This document shows positions 25,141 through 34,570 of a DNA stretch of 64,000 nt, in pieces. The translations under genes and the position numbers were made by a program. Numbering within the stretch: position 1 is the stretch's first letter; each line of letters starts with the position of its first letter. Origin of the DNA: Trifolium pratense (lineage: Eukaryota; Streptophyta; Magnoliopsida; Fabales; Fabaceae); contig NC_060060.1 of NCBI RefSeq assembly GCF_020283565.1, positions 70,107,257-70,171,256 on the forward strand. The letters are read 5' to 3'. The notes beneath the pieces are model-generated. The model did no database searches, was not told the origin of the DNA, and saw nothing but the letters and a program-made list of their open reading frames with translations.

Positions 25141-26266
25141 GTGTCCGAGAAGACGTGAAACTATATGATTGGTGTGTTTGTAAATGAATGATTAATTGGT
25201 AGTCGTATTTGACGATGTATGTGCGTGAGTTAGAAATGTATGATAGCGTGTGAAGTGTGTAGTATACTACTCACACTTATATTTATGTTTATGTTTTCTA
25301 ACTCTCTGCTTTGTGTTAATTGCTGGACCTTTGGGGGTCCAGGTTGACAGGTTATGTGTTAGCCTCGTCCGAGTGCAATGGTGAAGCTCTGCTCTGATTG
25401 AGACACGGGAAAAAGGGGTTTTTATATGTATATGCATGTAGTCCTCTTAGTATACTCTGTTGGTCTTAAGCTTTCATTTGAAAAGTATCCGTTTTGTATA
25501 ACTAATAACGCATCGTTTGATGCGACGTTTTGTTTTTAGTTCATTCGAATATTTTACTAGACAAATGTATTAGTATTATCTTTGAATGAAGTTTGTGATA
25601 TTCAAACCAGCGCTTTATAAATCAGATTTTCAATTTTTCCGCTGCGTATTTTCGAAAAAGACTTTATAAAGGCAGAGTTAATTAAATAACGGGTTTGGGT
25701 GTTACATCATGAGGAAAAGTCTAGCTAGGGCTGAATTGAAAAGGTTAACCATGTTTAATCATGCTAGATTTGAACTTGCTAAGCTGGAAGAAATTGCTGC
25801 TGTTGAACACCGTCTGAATGCTTTCAAAGTCATCTGGATAGACTCCAAGCTGTTTCAGAGTCTTGAAGCTCAGAGGTCTGAGTCTGAAAGGTTAGAAGAA
25901 GCTGCTGCAAGAGTTGCCCAGTTGGCTAATGAGTTGCAGCCAGAGGACATCTCAGAGGATGATGTGCTTGCTTCTCAGAATCAAGAGGATGTGCTGATGA
26001 TTGACTATCCAGAGGAAGGTGAACCCTCTGATAAAGGCAAGGCGCCTTTGGTTGAAGAACAAGCACCTGTGATTGAAGATCAAGCTCCTGTGATGGCTAA
26101 TCAGTTGCAGATTTTTCAAGAGGCCCTGAGGGAACAGCAAGAAGGTTTAGAACGTCAAAGAGCTGCTCATGAGACATTGGAAACCAAGGTGGATGGTTTA
26201 GTTTCCAATGTGGGATCTTTGAATGATAAATTCGACCAACTCTTAGCCTTTCTTAAGAAACCCTAG

Positions 26267-27466
26267 GATTCTCTGCACATGTTTTATGTTTTCTTTTTAT
26301 TCTCTGTTTATCCTCTGAACAATTTTCTTTTTAAGCTATGTTTGTTCTATTATTTATGTGGTTTGTTTTATATTTTGTTTGTTTTGCTTATGCTAATTTT
26401 CTTGATAAAAAAGAACATAAGAACACAAGATGCTTTTTAAAACGAAAATTTTTTATTAATGCTCTAACCATGTTGAGTACATTGGTAAAAAGAAAAAGAA
26501 AAAGACAACCTAATCCTAATCAGATGGATAAAACTCAGAAGAAATCTCTGATTTCTCCTCAGCATCCTCTGATGAAATTTCTATGGGATCTGGGTTTTGT
26601 TCTTGTTCTTCTTCTTCTTGTTCCTCTTCTGGAACATAGCTAGCCAAGAACTCAACATAGTCAGCATCATCTTCATTCTCTTCAGCTTCAGAATCTGATG
26701 AGATGATTATTATCTCAGCATCTTGGGGTATCTTGTTGTCTTCTTTATCTTTCTCATCGTCTTCGCGCTTCTCTTCGTTCTTCTTTCTCTTAAACTCTGC
26801 AATGCGTAAACTAAATCTTTTCATTTTTTTTCCTAATCTCTCTTGCTTCACTTGTTTCTTCTTGTTTTTACTTGAAGCAGGCATGATAACTTGTTCCGTT
26901 TTATAAACCCTTGAGCGCGTTGGTTTTCGTTTTTGAAATTAATTCACCTTTGTAACAACCACTCTCCTTTCTCTTTGACTGTCTTGGTTATATAACTTTG
27001 TTTTACTTTTTGATAATGACAAAAGGGGGAGTAGTTACGCATTAATTGATAAGTTCCAAAACTGAAACCACACCTTTTATCTCGCTTTTATCTGTTAAAT
27101 TAAAAGTTGTTTCTTTTAAGTTGTTTTACGTATTTCAATGCGGAGACTAAGTTAGTTGAAACTAAAATAAATTTCATAAGTAAGGATAAGTTAAGAGTGC
27201 AATTTTAACTTAGCCTTATGAGACTTAGGGGGAGAGCTTGCAAACCTCTCACTCTGAAGAAAGATATGAAACTTGTTTTATTTCAAACCATCTTAATCTT
27301 ATACTAAATTAAAATATCATGGATAAAACATAAAGTTCAGACTTTATGGAATATCAATCTTAGGGGGAGCTTGCAAACCTCATAAACCTAAGAGAAACAT
27401 GATAAGTTAATTTAACAACAATTGTCAATTAATACTGTTGTTTGTCATCATCAAAAAGGGGGAGAT
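26267..27466 (+). other. 3' untranslated region with multiple polypurine tracts
   Basis: AT-rich sequence between ORF3 and the 3' LTR. Four polypurine-like tracts are visible: aaaaggggga (27021-27030), ttagggggagagcttgc (27236-27252), ttagggggagcttgc (27360-27373) and the primary aaaaagggggaga (27453-27465), which sits one base before the LTR. Repeated polypurine tracts are a known Sirevirus feature. An antisense ORF lies at 26516-26884. Confidence 0.8.
26516..26884 (-). CDS. Antisense ORF, 122 aa, Lys-rich then Glu/Asp/Ser-rich; unknown function
   Basis: An open frame antisense to the element, in its 3' untranslated region. The N-terminus is strongly basic (MPASSKNKKKQVKQ, KKMKRFSLR, possible nuclear signal). 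The rest is acidic with SDSEAEE and EEEQEEEEQEQ runs and hydrophobic short motifs (IIIISSDSE, resembling SUMO-interacting motifs). No known domain is recognised. A ttataaa lies 16-23 bp upstream of the ATG, too close to be an ordinary promoter for this start. Low complexity makes chance opening possible. Some plant LTR elements carry antisense ORFs, so it is worth recording. Confidence 0.4.
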   Translation of the reverse strand: MPASSKNKKKQVKQERLGKKMKRFSLRIAEFKRKKNEEKREDDEKDKEDNKIPQDAEIIIISSDSEAEENEDDADYVEFLASYVPEEEQEEEEQEQNPDPIEISSEDAEEKSEISSEFYPSD

Positions 27467-28576
27467 TGTTGGAACAAAATTGATTTAAAAATGTTTGCCC
27501 CTAAATCTATAAAGGTTTTGATGATAACAAAGTATTAATTAACAATTGAATGGACTAAAAATTTATTTTAAGTGCGCAGATATATGCATCATATAAGCTC
27601 TGAGTGAAGTTCAGAGGATGTGAATTCAGAAGTTCACAAGCGCTCAGAAGATGTTGGACTTCAGAAGATACAACATTCAGAGGATGAAGACTTCAGAACT
27701 TCTTGTCTGTCTACAAGCTTCATCAACCTCTGAAGATCTCTTTGAAAGCTGTAAAGATTCCCTTTGCTAGTCAACTCTTCTACCAATGAAGAAAAGGACC
27801 TTTCAAGTCTGATCAGTTCAGCTACCTCTGTTTTGTCTGTCTTCTTTTGAGAACGTGGGTCTTCAGTTTTGTTAGCTGAATAAGGAAAGTCCACTCTGCA
27901 GTAGTCAAAGTAACTGAAACTCTTTCTTAGTTTTGGATACAACCAACTGCATCAAGACAGACTGCTTGAAGACAAAAGATTATCAACTCCAACGGTTCTT
28001 TTTGCAACGACTCTTTTCTAGTGGTATATATACTAGAAGAATCAGCTACAACATAAATACAATTATCAAGATTTGAACGTGCGCTGAACAAACTCTGAAC
28101 TCTGTGATATACAAGCTCTGAACCTCTGTCAAGTGTTTTTGCACTTTAGCCAAATACTCTGTATTTGCTCTCTTTAGGTTCATCTAAGAGCATTTGTATA
28201 TTTTTATATACTTTACTATTTACTTGAGGAAACTTAAGCTTGTGTGCTTAAGTGTGAAACTTAAGCTTGTGTGCTTAAGTGTGAAGTCTTAAGCTTGTGT
28301 GCTTGAGCATTGTTGAGAAGTCTCTTGCTTGTGTGCTTGAGCAGGTGTAATCTTGTGTGATTATAGTGAACTCCCTTGGAAGTGCAAGGGGACTGGACTA
28401 CTCTCGTTTTGTGAGAGGAACCAGTATAAATTGCTTGTGTGATCTCTCTCTCTCTCTTGTTATTACTTGTGTTATTTATCCGCTGCGAACGTAGTTGAGT
28501 TAAGAACTTGAAAAAGTTTTAACTTAGCTAAAACACAATTCAACCCCCCCCCCCTTCTTGTGTTTTCACACCTTCA
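27467..28576 (+). repeat. Sirevirus-like 3' LTR
   Basis: A 1110-bp LTR. Relative to the 5' copy I see one substitution (28436 region) and three additional C residues in the C-run before the end. It is followed by the cacac duplication and the interrupted outer LTR. Confidence 0.92.
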
Positions 28577-29004
28577 CACACTGCATAGGCTCTGGGCTTG
28601 CCTATGAGCACAGATGCAGATTCACACTTTTGCAGGCTTTATCAAAATTGAATGGAAAAGAATGAAGAAGAAATTGATTGTAAAATGTGTTGAAGAAGAT
28701 GATGAAATTTAGAGAAAAAGAGTTTGTTTTATTCATCCACAAAGGGGCACAAAGAATTGTTACAATCACTAATAAGGCACATAGTATTTAAACTAGTTTA
28801 CCACACTTTGGTAACTCACTTAGGCCCTAACTAACTCGTAACCAACCCTAACAAGCTCAAAACTAACTATTAAAGTTTGGTAGCTTAACAAACTAACTAA
28901 TTACTTGCCACCTAAGCAATTAGTTACAACAAACTTTGGTTGCTTATACCACAAGCAACAACTTGGAAAATATGAATTACAATGAATTTCTATGAATTTC
29001 AACA
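28577..29004 (-). repeat. Outer Ty1/copia 5' LTR, second part
   Basis: The LTR resumes after the inner element with the duplicated target cacac (28577-28581), then tgcataggctctggg through atttcaaca. Joined to 13656-13723 it aligns with the 497-bp LTR at 9118-9614. The next bases, gtgac, are the outer element's own target duplication. Confidence 0.9.
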
Positions 29005-29082
29005 GTGACTGCCACGGTAAAATTTGAATTATAAATAACTATGAACAAAATGCTTCATAAAAAAAAAACACTAAGATTTTGG

Positions 29083-29415
29083 TTACTTATTGGCTATGCA
29101 TTTAAGAATATTGTCGTTGCCAAAAAGTTCGATATCAATCTCTTTGAGATGATTGCAACTTCGTTCAATAGCATTGCAACAAATATTCTCCAATTCATCA
29201 TAATCATAGGGTAAATGACGGATGCCGTGAATTTGAATAGTGCGCCACATGAGAGGATCCTTGCAAATGTTCCACCATAGAGGGCACACTTGACATGCAC
29301 TTGTTACGATTTCAATCGTACTGAGCCTTTGAAGGATGATTGATGTCACATCTCTAGGGAGATTAAGCCAATTTCGTCATGTTGGGACTTCAATTTCAAC
29401 TTCCATTGTTGTCAT
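29083..29415 (-). pseudogene. F-box protein (SKIP19-like), exon 1 remnant
   Basis: On the minus strand, reading from an ATG at 29415, a short leader is followed by an in-frame TGA (about 29377-29379). The F-box follows (NWLNLPRDVTSIILQRL), then CPLWWNICKDPLMWRTI and the SCNHLKEIDIELFGNDN stretch. This order matches plant F-box/LRR proteins of the SKIP19 group, substrate adaptors of SCF ubiquitin ligases. The homology stops after CIANK at aataagtaacc, which looks like an exon 1 donor. The following exons with leucine-rich repeats are not seen. Retroelement insertion lies only 79 bp further, and beyond it are Cassandra and satellite. With a premature stop and no downstream exons it is a pseudogene. 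Confidence 0.8.
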
Positions 29416-29420
29416 CGGCA

Positions 29421-30239
29421 GACCTAGAAATTTTACACTATAGGGGCCAATACACGCTAAAATAATTTCTTATATTTTCCTTTATAAAAATGCACAAATA
29501 ATCCTAAAATGTGAATTATATTTTGTTATTTATTTTTAGATTTTAAAAACCAATTAATGATGAATTCATCTGAAAATGGAGGTGTGAAGACCAAAAACAT
29601 ACCTCTTCAAGGATTTTTTATGGTACATTGACAAATTGAAGTGTTTTGGTACATTTCTTTCTAAATTAATCAACTAACGATAATTTTTATGAACCAAAGA
29701 CTTATTTGTTGACTATTGTATTGTAGAGTGTTCAGCTCGACGGAGATCTAGACGATTTTGATGGTGAGATCTGAGACGGTTACGGTGGGAATATGCTTCA
29801 AGTATGGTGTTTCACGGTGGAGAAGGTACCTGCAAGTCATGTTAGCACTCCAACGCTCAAGTCAATATGTGATTAAGCATAAGTGAAAGTTAAGAGTGCT
29901 TGAATTGTGTTTCATAGCGTCAAGCTTACCTTTATTTAGGGGGAGACAGTTATAACAGTCTGTCATCAAAGATAAGGAGAGTGACGTTGAGGTGAATCTA
30001 ACAATCCTACAAGCTTGTAAGGGTGTGTATTCACTGCATAAGGTGTTCAATAACTATAATATCCATTACCATTGACTTGCATGAGAAGCTTCCGTGAATG
30101 AATAGAGTTTGGATGGATCTGGAGCACTTGAGCCACATGTATTGCTAATGTTAATACCTCCAAGGGGTTTGTTTCTTTTAGTAGTCGAAGAACAAACTGT
30201 TTGAGGTTTATCAAGACTCCTTGAAGTGGCCCCGTGATG
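29421..30239. other. Intergenic, degenerate repeat-like sequence
   Basis: AT-rich sequence without a credible ORF. A middle part (about 29725-30215) has a less AT-rich, LTR-like look (cgacggagatctagacg, cactccaacgctcaagtcaat, tttagggggagac). It is probably an old mobile-element remnant, but I cannot assign a family or ends. Confidence 0.45.
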
Positions 30240-30395
30240 AGTTTTTCTTGTTGTTGGACTTAGTAGAGAGGATCACAGTTCGATTCTCCGCAACTGCGAT
30301 CTGGAGGAAGCTGAAACTACTTGATGTCAAAGCTGACCCCAAACCCAAATTAGATGGTCCATTGGACCAGATACAAGTAGTGAAAAAAAAAATAA
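30240..30395 (+). repeat. Degenerate tRNA-derived SINE, plus strand
   Basis: The B-box-like agttcgattctcc is followed by a body closely similar to the SINE at 42997-43155: aactgcgatctggagg, gctgaaactacttgatg, aaagctgacccc. It ends in an A-rich tail near 30384-30395. The 5' end and a target duplication are not clear. Confidence 0.65.
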
Positions 30396-31026
30396 TTAAA
30401 AACAATCATTCTCTTTTTAATATACATGTAATGTAATAAAAACATATAATTTTCTAATTATCAATTTTGTACAAATATTAATTCAAAATTATTCTAAGTC
30501 AAATACACGTAAAATATTATTTTAAAGTATCCAATTTCATTTTTTGATGATAAATTTTATACTTTTTAAAACTTCATTTGATCGTATCTTGTGTGGGGTT
30601 TTCCACTTACTCTACCAAATTTGCCCTCAATCAACAAAGTTGAAAAAAGTGGGTAACCCCACTGTCAACAATTTCCACTTGTTCAGAACATATTCTTTTA
30701 CATGAACAAAAAAGAAACAAGGAACCATCCCATAAAGAAACTGCAAGGAAAAGAGCCATCCCAAAAGTGTTTGGTTCATTCAATGTTGCGTTTCGACATC
30801 CTGCTAATTCATTTAATGTCATTAACATATCACCAATCCACCTACACGTATCTTTTTCAATGTTTTTTAGTTAAAAATTCATTCCCTCAAAAAAAAATTA
30901 AGTAGTCTAATGACTAAAAAATTTACCCCAAATTTAAATATAATAAAAAAAATAAACCGAGATTGAATTTAATGAAAGATATTAAACTCTTATAAAATAC
31001 TAATGTTTAATTATTATTGTCCACAA
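30396..31026. other. AT-rich intergenic sequence
   Basis: I see no gene, RNA or repeat boundary here, only short open frames of the length expected by chance in AT-rich DNA. Confidence 0.5.
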
Positions 31027-31190
31027 GTTCTAGCTCAATTGTTAAAAAAATGCTGAAATTGTTACGTGGGATGTTATTACTAGGATTCAAACCCCGGTTT
31101 GTGTATGTAAGTCTATGATAACTTTGTCTTTTTGTCTATGTATCAAAATAATTAATCGTTTGATGAGTTCAATTTATGTAGTCATCTAAT
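31027..31190 (+). repeat. Probable tRNA-derived SINE, second type
   Basis: An A-box-like tagctcaattgttaaa (31031-31046) and a B-box-like gattcaaaccccggt (31084-31098) lie at tRNA-like spacing. The downstream body ends in an A-rich simple repeat (aaaaataaaaataaaaat, about 31210-31235). This is not a functional tRNA because no cloverleaf acceptor stem closes. Confidence 0.5.
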
Positions 31191-31730
31191 TGAGAGGTAA
31201 TTTGCAAATCAAAAAAAATAAAAATAAAAATAAAAATAATTGAGAGGTAATTCAACTCTAGTACATAAAAAAAGAAAAGAAAAAAAAATAGTTGTCCTGC
31301 TGCCAACGTAAAAGTTAGTTCCATTGGGAATTAATGCTTTGTTTGGATAATGAAATGAAAGAAAGTGAAAGGAAAAAAGTTGAAGGAATGAAAGTGAGTA
31401 GAAAGTGAAAGGAAAATGAAATAATTTTTTGATTGTTTGATAGGAGTGAAAGTGGAAAGAAAGTCAAGGGAAAGAAAGATATATTTTTACTCAATGACAT
31501 AAATACTCTTATTTATAGATATAAATGTTTTTATTTAAATACATATTTTTTTATAGAAGAATGTAAATATTTTCTTATATTTAATATTACTACTTATACA
31601 TATTTATTTTAGAAACCTGAACAAAACATGTAACTATTTATTGGCACTCGTGAAATTATTTTATTGTTTAGCAACATAAAAAAAATTTAAAAAAAATGTT
31701 CAAGTAAGTAATAAACGTTATGTGCGCTAG
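31191..31730. other. AT-rich intergenic sequence with purine-rich stretch
   Basis: Simple A-rich repeats near 31208-31290, then a purine-biased stretch of gaaagtgaaagg-like motifs (31350-31475). No gene is seen. Confidence 0.5.
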
Positions 31731-31738
31731 ACTCGAAT

Positions 31739-32273
31739 AGGGATGGCAACGGGCGCCCATGGGTGTGGGTTTGACACTTATCAAACCCACACCCGAAATC
31801 ATCACCCAAACCCAAAGACTGTTCGGGTGGCAAAACAACACCCACGCCCACACCCATTGGGTTCGGGTTTTTTCCACCCAAACCCACAACACATTTAAAA
31901 ATAATTTGCAAATTTAAGAAATTAAATTCCAACATTGACTTTGAATTAAATTACAACTAAAATTAAGGTCTTCCAAAGAAATTCAAACATAGACTTTCAA
32001 GAAATTACAACATATACTTTCAAGAAATTAAATTACAACTAAAATTTAAGGTCTTCCAAGGAAATTGAGGGAGACTATGGGGGTAATTAGGTAATTATAA
32101 AATATTTCGGGTGGGTGTATGGGTTTCGGGTGTGGGTTTGACTGATACCAAACCCACACCCATATATTATCGGGTGTCACCCGAACCCAAACCCAGTCAA
32201 ATCGGGTTTCACCCGTTGACTTGGGTTTGGGTTCGGGTGGGTCTCTCGAGTTTGGGTTTTTTTGCCATCCCTA
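31739..32273. mobile_element. Non-autonomous hAT-type DNA transposon, 535 bp
   Basis: Terminal inverted repeats TAGGGATGGCAA and TTGCCATCCCTA bound the element. They are flanked by a perfect 8-bp duplication gactcgaa (31731-31738 and 32274-32281), the hAT signature. The subterminal regions on both sides are packed with cccaaaccca/tgggtttggg repeats in both orientations, while the centre is AT-rich and has no transposase. Such subterminal arrays are typical transposase-binding zones. It would move only with a transposase from elsewhere. Confidence 0.9.
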
Positions 32274-32281
32274 GACTCGAA

Positions 32282-33489
32282 GGGCAAAAAGGGAAATAGT
32301 CAAAAATATAACATATGAGCAAGCTTTCTCAATTCTCTCCATTAATGGGAAAGTTTTTTTTTGGGGCCATGCCACTTTCCATTGCATCCAAACGACGGAA
32401 AATATATATATTGGAATTTGTGTTTTCCTTCCTTTCAGTTTCTTTCCTCCTACTTTCCCTTAAAACAAACAATGTGTAAAGGTCCAACGAATACCTTGGG
32501 ATGTTTCCTGAGGAAAAACATCCAAATTATTAGTGTTAAGTTCCATAGATTTGAGATTATTCCCTTATGTATTGAACATTTATTAGTTAATGATATGAAT
32601 TAAGTTTGTTTGGTTCAAAAAAAAAGTTCAATTCACGGTCCAATCGGGCAAACAGATCAATTCAGTCTAATTTGAATATATTTATTTTGCACCTAAAATG
32701 TTTAAAATCAAGGTGAGTTTGAAAATATTATGACAATATCATATAATTTTGTTAAAAAAAAATAGTGTAAATTTTACAGCTTATGTGTCCTTTCATGTCG
32801 GTAGTCACATTTTCAAAGACGAATTTAATTTATTTTGAAATTCGAATGTAAAAAATTTTCACGGTTCACAACGGTTTAAATTTCACTCTTTTCATAAAAC
32901 GACAATTTCTTCCCCAAACTAAACTCTAAATTTCATAATTTCTAATTTCTATTCCTCCAAATCTTAAATCTCTATTGCTTCAGCCTAAAAAATAGAGATG
33001 ATGGGTGGTGGTTGTTTGTATAACAACAAAGAAAAAACATAAACAAGAAAAACTGGTTGTTAATGAAACTTATTGAGGGCTTTGGCCCTCTCAACAACTT
33101 ATCAAGGTCCAAAAGCCCTCGGTATGTAAGAAAAGTCGTCAACAAGTATATTACTATTAAAAATTAAATGGAAAAAAGTTGTTAATTTGATCTAGTGGTG
33201 AGAGATTCTGATAGTATTAAAAATTAAATGTAAAAAAGTCGTTAAATATGAGGTCTTAGGTTCGACCATAAAGTGGTGTCATTACAAAATAGAAGATGAA
33301 GGTGGGGGCGGAGGCAGCAACTTCGTGAAGTGAGAGCAACGACGTCCGTGAAGAAGAAGATGAAGTTGGTGGGAAGATGGAGATTTTGGGCAAAAAATAA
33401 AGAAAGATAAATGGAAAGAAAATGAAGGTAAAATGAATTACTTACTATGAAAATGAAATATTTTTTTATTTTTCAAATTATATATCAAA
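32282..33489. other. AT-rich intergenic sequence with SINE-like fragment
   Basis: No gene is supported. At 33180-33275 a box-A-like tgatctagtggtga and a box-B-like taggttcgacc lie within two copies of attaaaaattaaatg, suggesting another eroded SINE. A short inverted stretch gagggctttggccctc occurs at 33074-33089. The rest is unremarkable. Confidence 0.4.
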
Positions 33490-33706
33490 TTGATCTTCAT
33501 CAAATTATGCTATTGCAACTGTGAAACCATGTTCCATCTTTTCTTTGAATGCAAATTTGTCTTTAGCTTATGGCGCTGGCTTGCCACAGTTCTGGACACA
33601 ACACTTCATTTCCAATCATTGGAGGACATCTGGACGTTGTGTGATAGAGCTATTTCTCCTCAGTGTAAAGTAGTGATCAAAGCTGTCATCATCAACATTC
33701 TGTATG
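33490..33706 (+). pseudogene. LINE-type zinc-binding reverse transcriptase segment, 5' part
   Basis: The frame reads CETMFHLFFECKFVFSLWRW and onward. This is the C-terminal zf-RVT pattern found in plant L1-type LINE proteins and related RNase H proteins. It is cut at 33706 by the LTR element. The codon interrupted there is completed at 42000, in frame with the second part. No reverse transcriptase core is present upstream, so the copy was already 5'-truncated. Confidence 0.75.
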
Positions 33707-34354
33707 TGTAACACCCAAACCCATTATTTAAATATTTCTACCTTTGGTAAAATCTTTTTCAAAATACGCAACGGAAAATCACATTTAATTTATTGAATAT
33801 CGGTTCGAGTATTACACTCCTCTATCAAAATAATACTAATGTAATTAATTAGTAAAAATAGTGTTTATACAAATCTTTGAATCAAATAATGTATTTATTG
33901 ATTATACAAAACAACCTAGACAATAGACTTTATATACAATATAAAACCCTTTCCCGTGTCACAATCAGAGCGGAGCTTCATCGACGACTCGACATCGAAT
34001 ACCACAAAACCTGTAAAATCTGGACCCCCAACGGTCCAGCACATAACACATAAAAGAGAGTTAGATAACATACTCAAAATATAAGTGTAAGTAAATGGTA
34101 CTTAAACACTTCTTCATAAAAACATGCATAATCATACATTATACATATACATTACCATCATTCATGCATATTCATATATCATGCATATACTTCATTTGTC
34201 ACATAATCAATCATCCACAAAATACACCAAACATATAGTTTCACATCGTCTCGGACAATACCAAAACATCCACAAATATCACATAACTCAGTTACAAATA
34301 GGAATATACATAAAGTTCCTAATGTAATCTAACACCACAAATACATTGTTCAGA

Positions 34355-34570
34355 TTATGGTCATGACGGACCCTGCGTTGTTCATTTTATAGTCATGACG
34401 GACTCTACGTTGTTCAATTTATAGTCATGACGGACTCTGCATTGTTCATTTTATAGTCATGACGGACTCTGCGTTGTTCAATTTATAGTCATGACGGACT
34501 CTGCATTGTTCATTTTATAGTCATGACGGACTCTGCGTTGTTCATTTTATAGTCATGACGGACTCTGCTC
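34355..34570 (-). repeat. Tandem array in the LARD-like LTR (about 31-bp unit)
   Basis: Seven copies of a unit with tagtcatgacggactctg followed by a variable c-g/a-ttgttcattttat part. The array is repeated unchanged in the other LTR (40250-40466). The same motif, inverted, is present in the solo LTR near 25075-25135, so the array is an ancestral part of this LTR family. Confidence 0.85.

Larger units (their letters stand above)
23082..25706 (+). mobile_element. Solo LTR, 2625 bp, related to the LTRs at 33707 and 39605
   Basis: Ends are tgtaacgaccc and gggtgttaca, with a perfect tcatg target duplication (23077-23081 and 25707-25711). No primer site, polypurine tract or internal region is present, so this is a single LTR left after LTR-LTR recombination. 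Shared blocks with the 2390-bp LTRs of the 33707-41994 element show they are related but not the same subfamily: the terminal tgtaacgaccc/gggtgttaca, aaatacgcagcgg-like ends, a tccagcaat/ggtccag block, and the gtccgtcatgactat repeats. It contains a 10-bp minisatellite built on ttcgctacg (23868-23965) and copies of catgatgtaaaactg (24500-24755). Confidence 0.9.
20910..26266 (+). pseudogene. Sirevirus-like third ORF (envelope-position ORF), split by a solo LTR
   Basis: The 5' part runs 20910-23081 (724 codons) and the 3' part 25712-26266 (184 codons plus stop). They are in the same frame once the 2.6-kb insertion and one tcatg copy are discounted. Residues 1-330 include SNICGMNMAFSPIHFN (about 128-143) and resemble the 'putative plant transposon protein' domain common in legume retroelements. 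A basic KRKPKRK stretch, an acidic Ser/Glu block and a long Pro/Ser/Glu-rich linker follow (about 370-650). The C-terminus looks like a coiled coil (LETKVDGLVSNVGSLNDKF). It sits where SIRE-type elements carry an env-like gene, but I see no signal peptide or membrane segment, so an envelope role is unsupported. As it stands, translation stops shortly inside the solo LTR (23150). Confidence 0.85.
13724..28576 (+). mobile_element. Sirevirus-like (SIRE/Maximus) Ty1/copia retrotransposon, young, nested
   Basis: The element has LTRs of 1107 bp (13724-14830) and 1110 bp (27467-28576), ends tgttggaac and accttca, and a perfect cacac target duplication (13719-13723, 28577-28581). It carries a primer binding site, a long gag, an offset pol, a third ORF after pol, and several polypurine tracts before the 3' LTR. 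This architecture is typical of Sireviruses. The LTRs differ by one substitution (tttcttgtg against ttgcttgtg) and three extra C residues in a C-run, so insertion was recent. Gag and pol are open. The third ORF is split by a solo LTR (23082-25706). Net length without that insertion is about 12.2 kb. Confidence 0.93.
9118..29004 (-). mobile_element. Old Ty1/copia LTR retrotransposon, split by a nested element
   Basis: The element lies on the minus strand. Its 3' LTR is 9118-9614, its gag-pol remnant 9622-13622, and its 5' LTR starts at 13656. The 5' LTR is interrupted at 13723 and resumes at 28582-29004. LTR ends are tgttggcgc and tttcaaca. The target duplication gtgac is present at both ends (9113-9117 and 29005-29009). 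The polypurine tract lies next to the 3' LTR (reverse complement of ctcccccttaa, 9615-9625). A primer-site-like tggcatcaagagc adjoins the 5' LTR. The LTR halves differ by about nine substitutions and three indels in roughly 490 bp, so this copy is clearly older than the element inside it. Tork- or Ivana-type lineage is possible but not decided. Confidence 0.92.

Noticed and set aside
20910..26266. Calling the third ORF an envelope gene
   Set aside because: Only its position suggests this. No signal peptide, membrane helix or fusion-like segment is visible.
29083..29349. Functional small F-box protein
   Set aside because: The frame starts inside the F-box. An in-frame stop separates it from the true N-terminus, and the remaining exons are missing.
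31031..31098. Functional tRNA gene with A and B boxes
   Set aside because: No acceptor stem or anticodon arm closes. The boxes belong to a SINE-like repeat.
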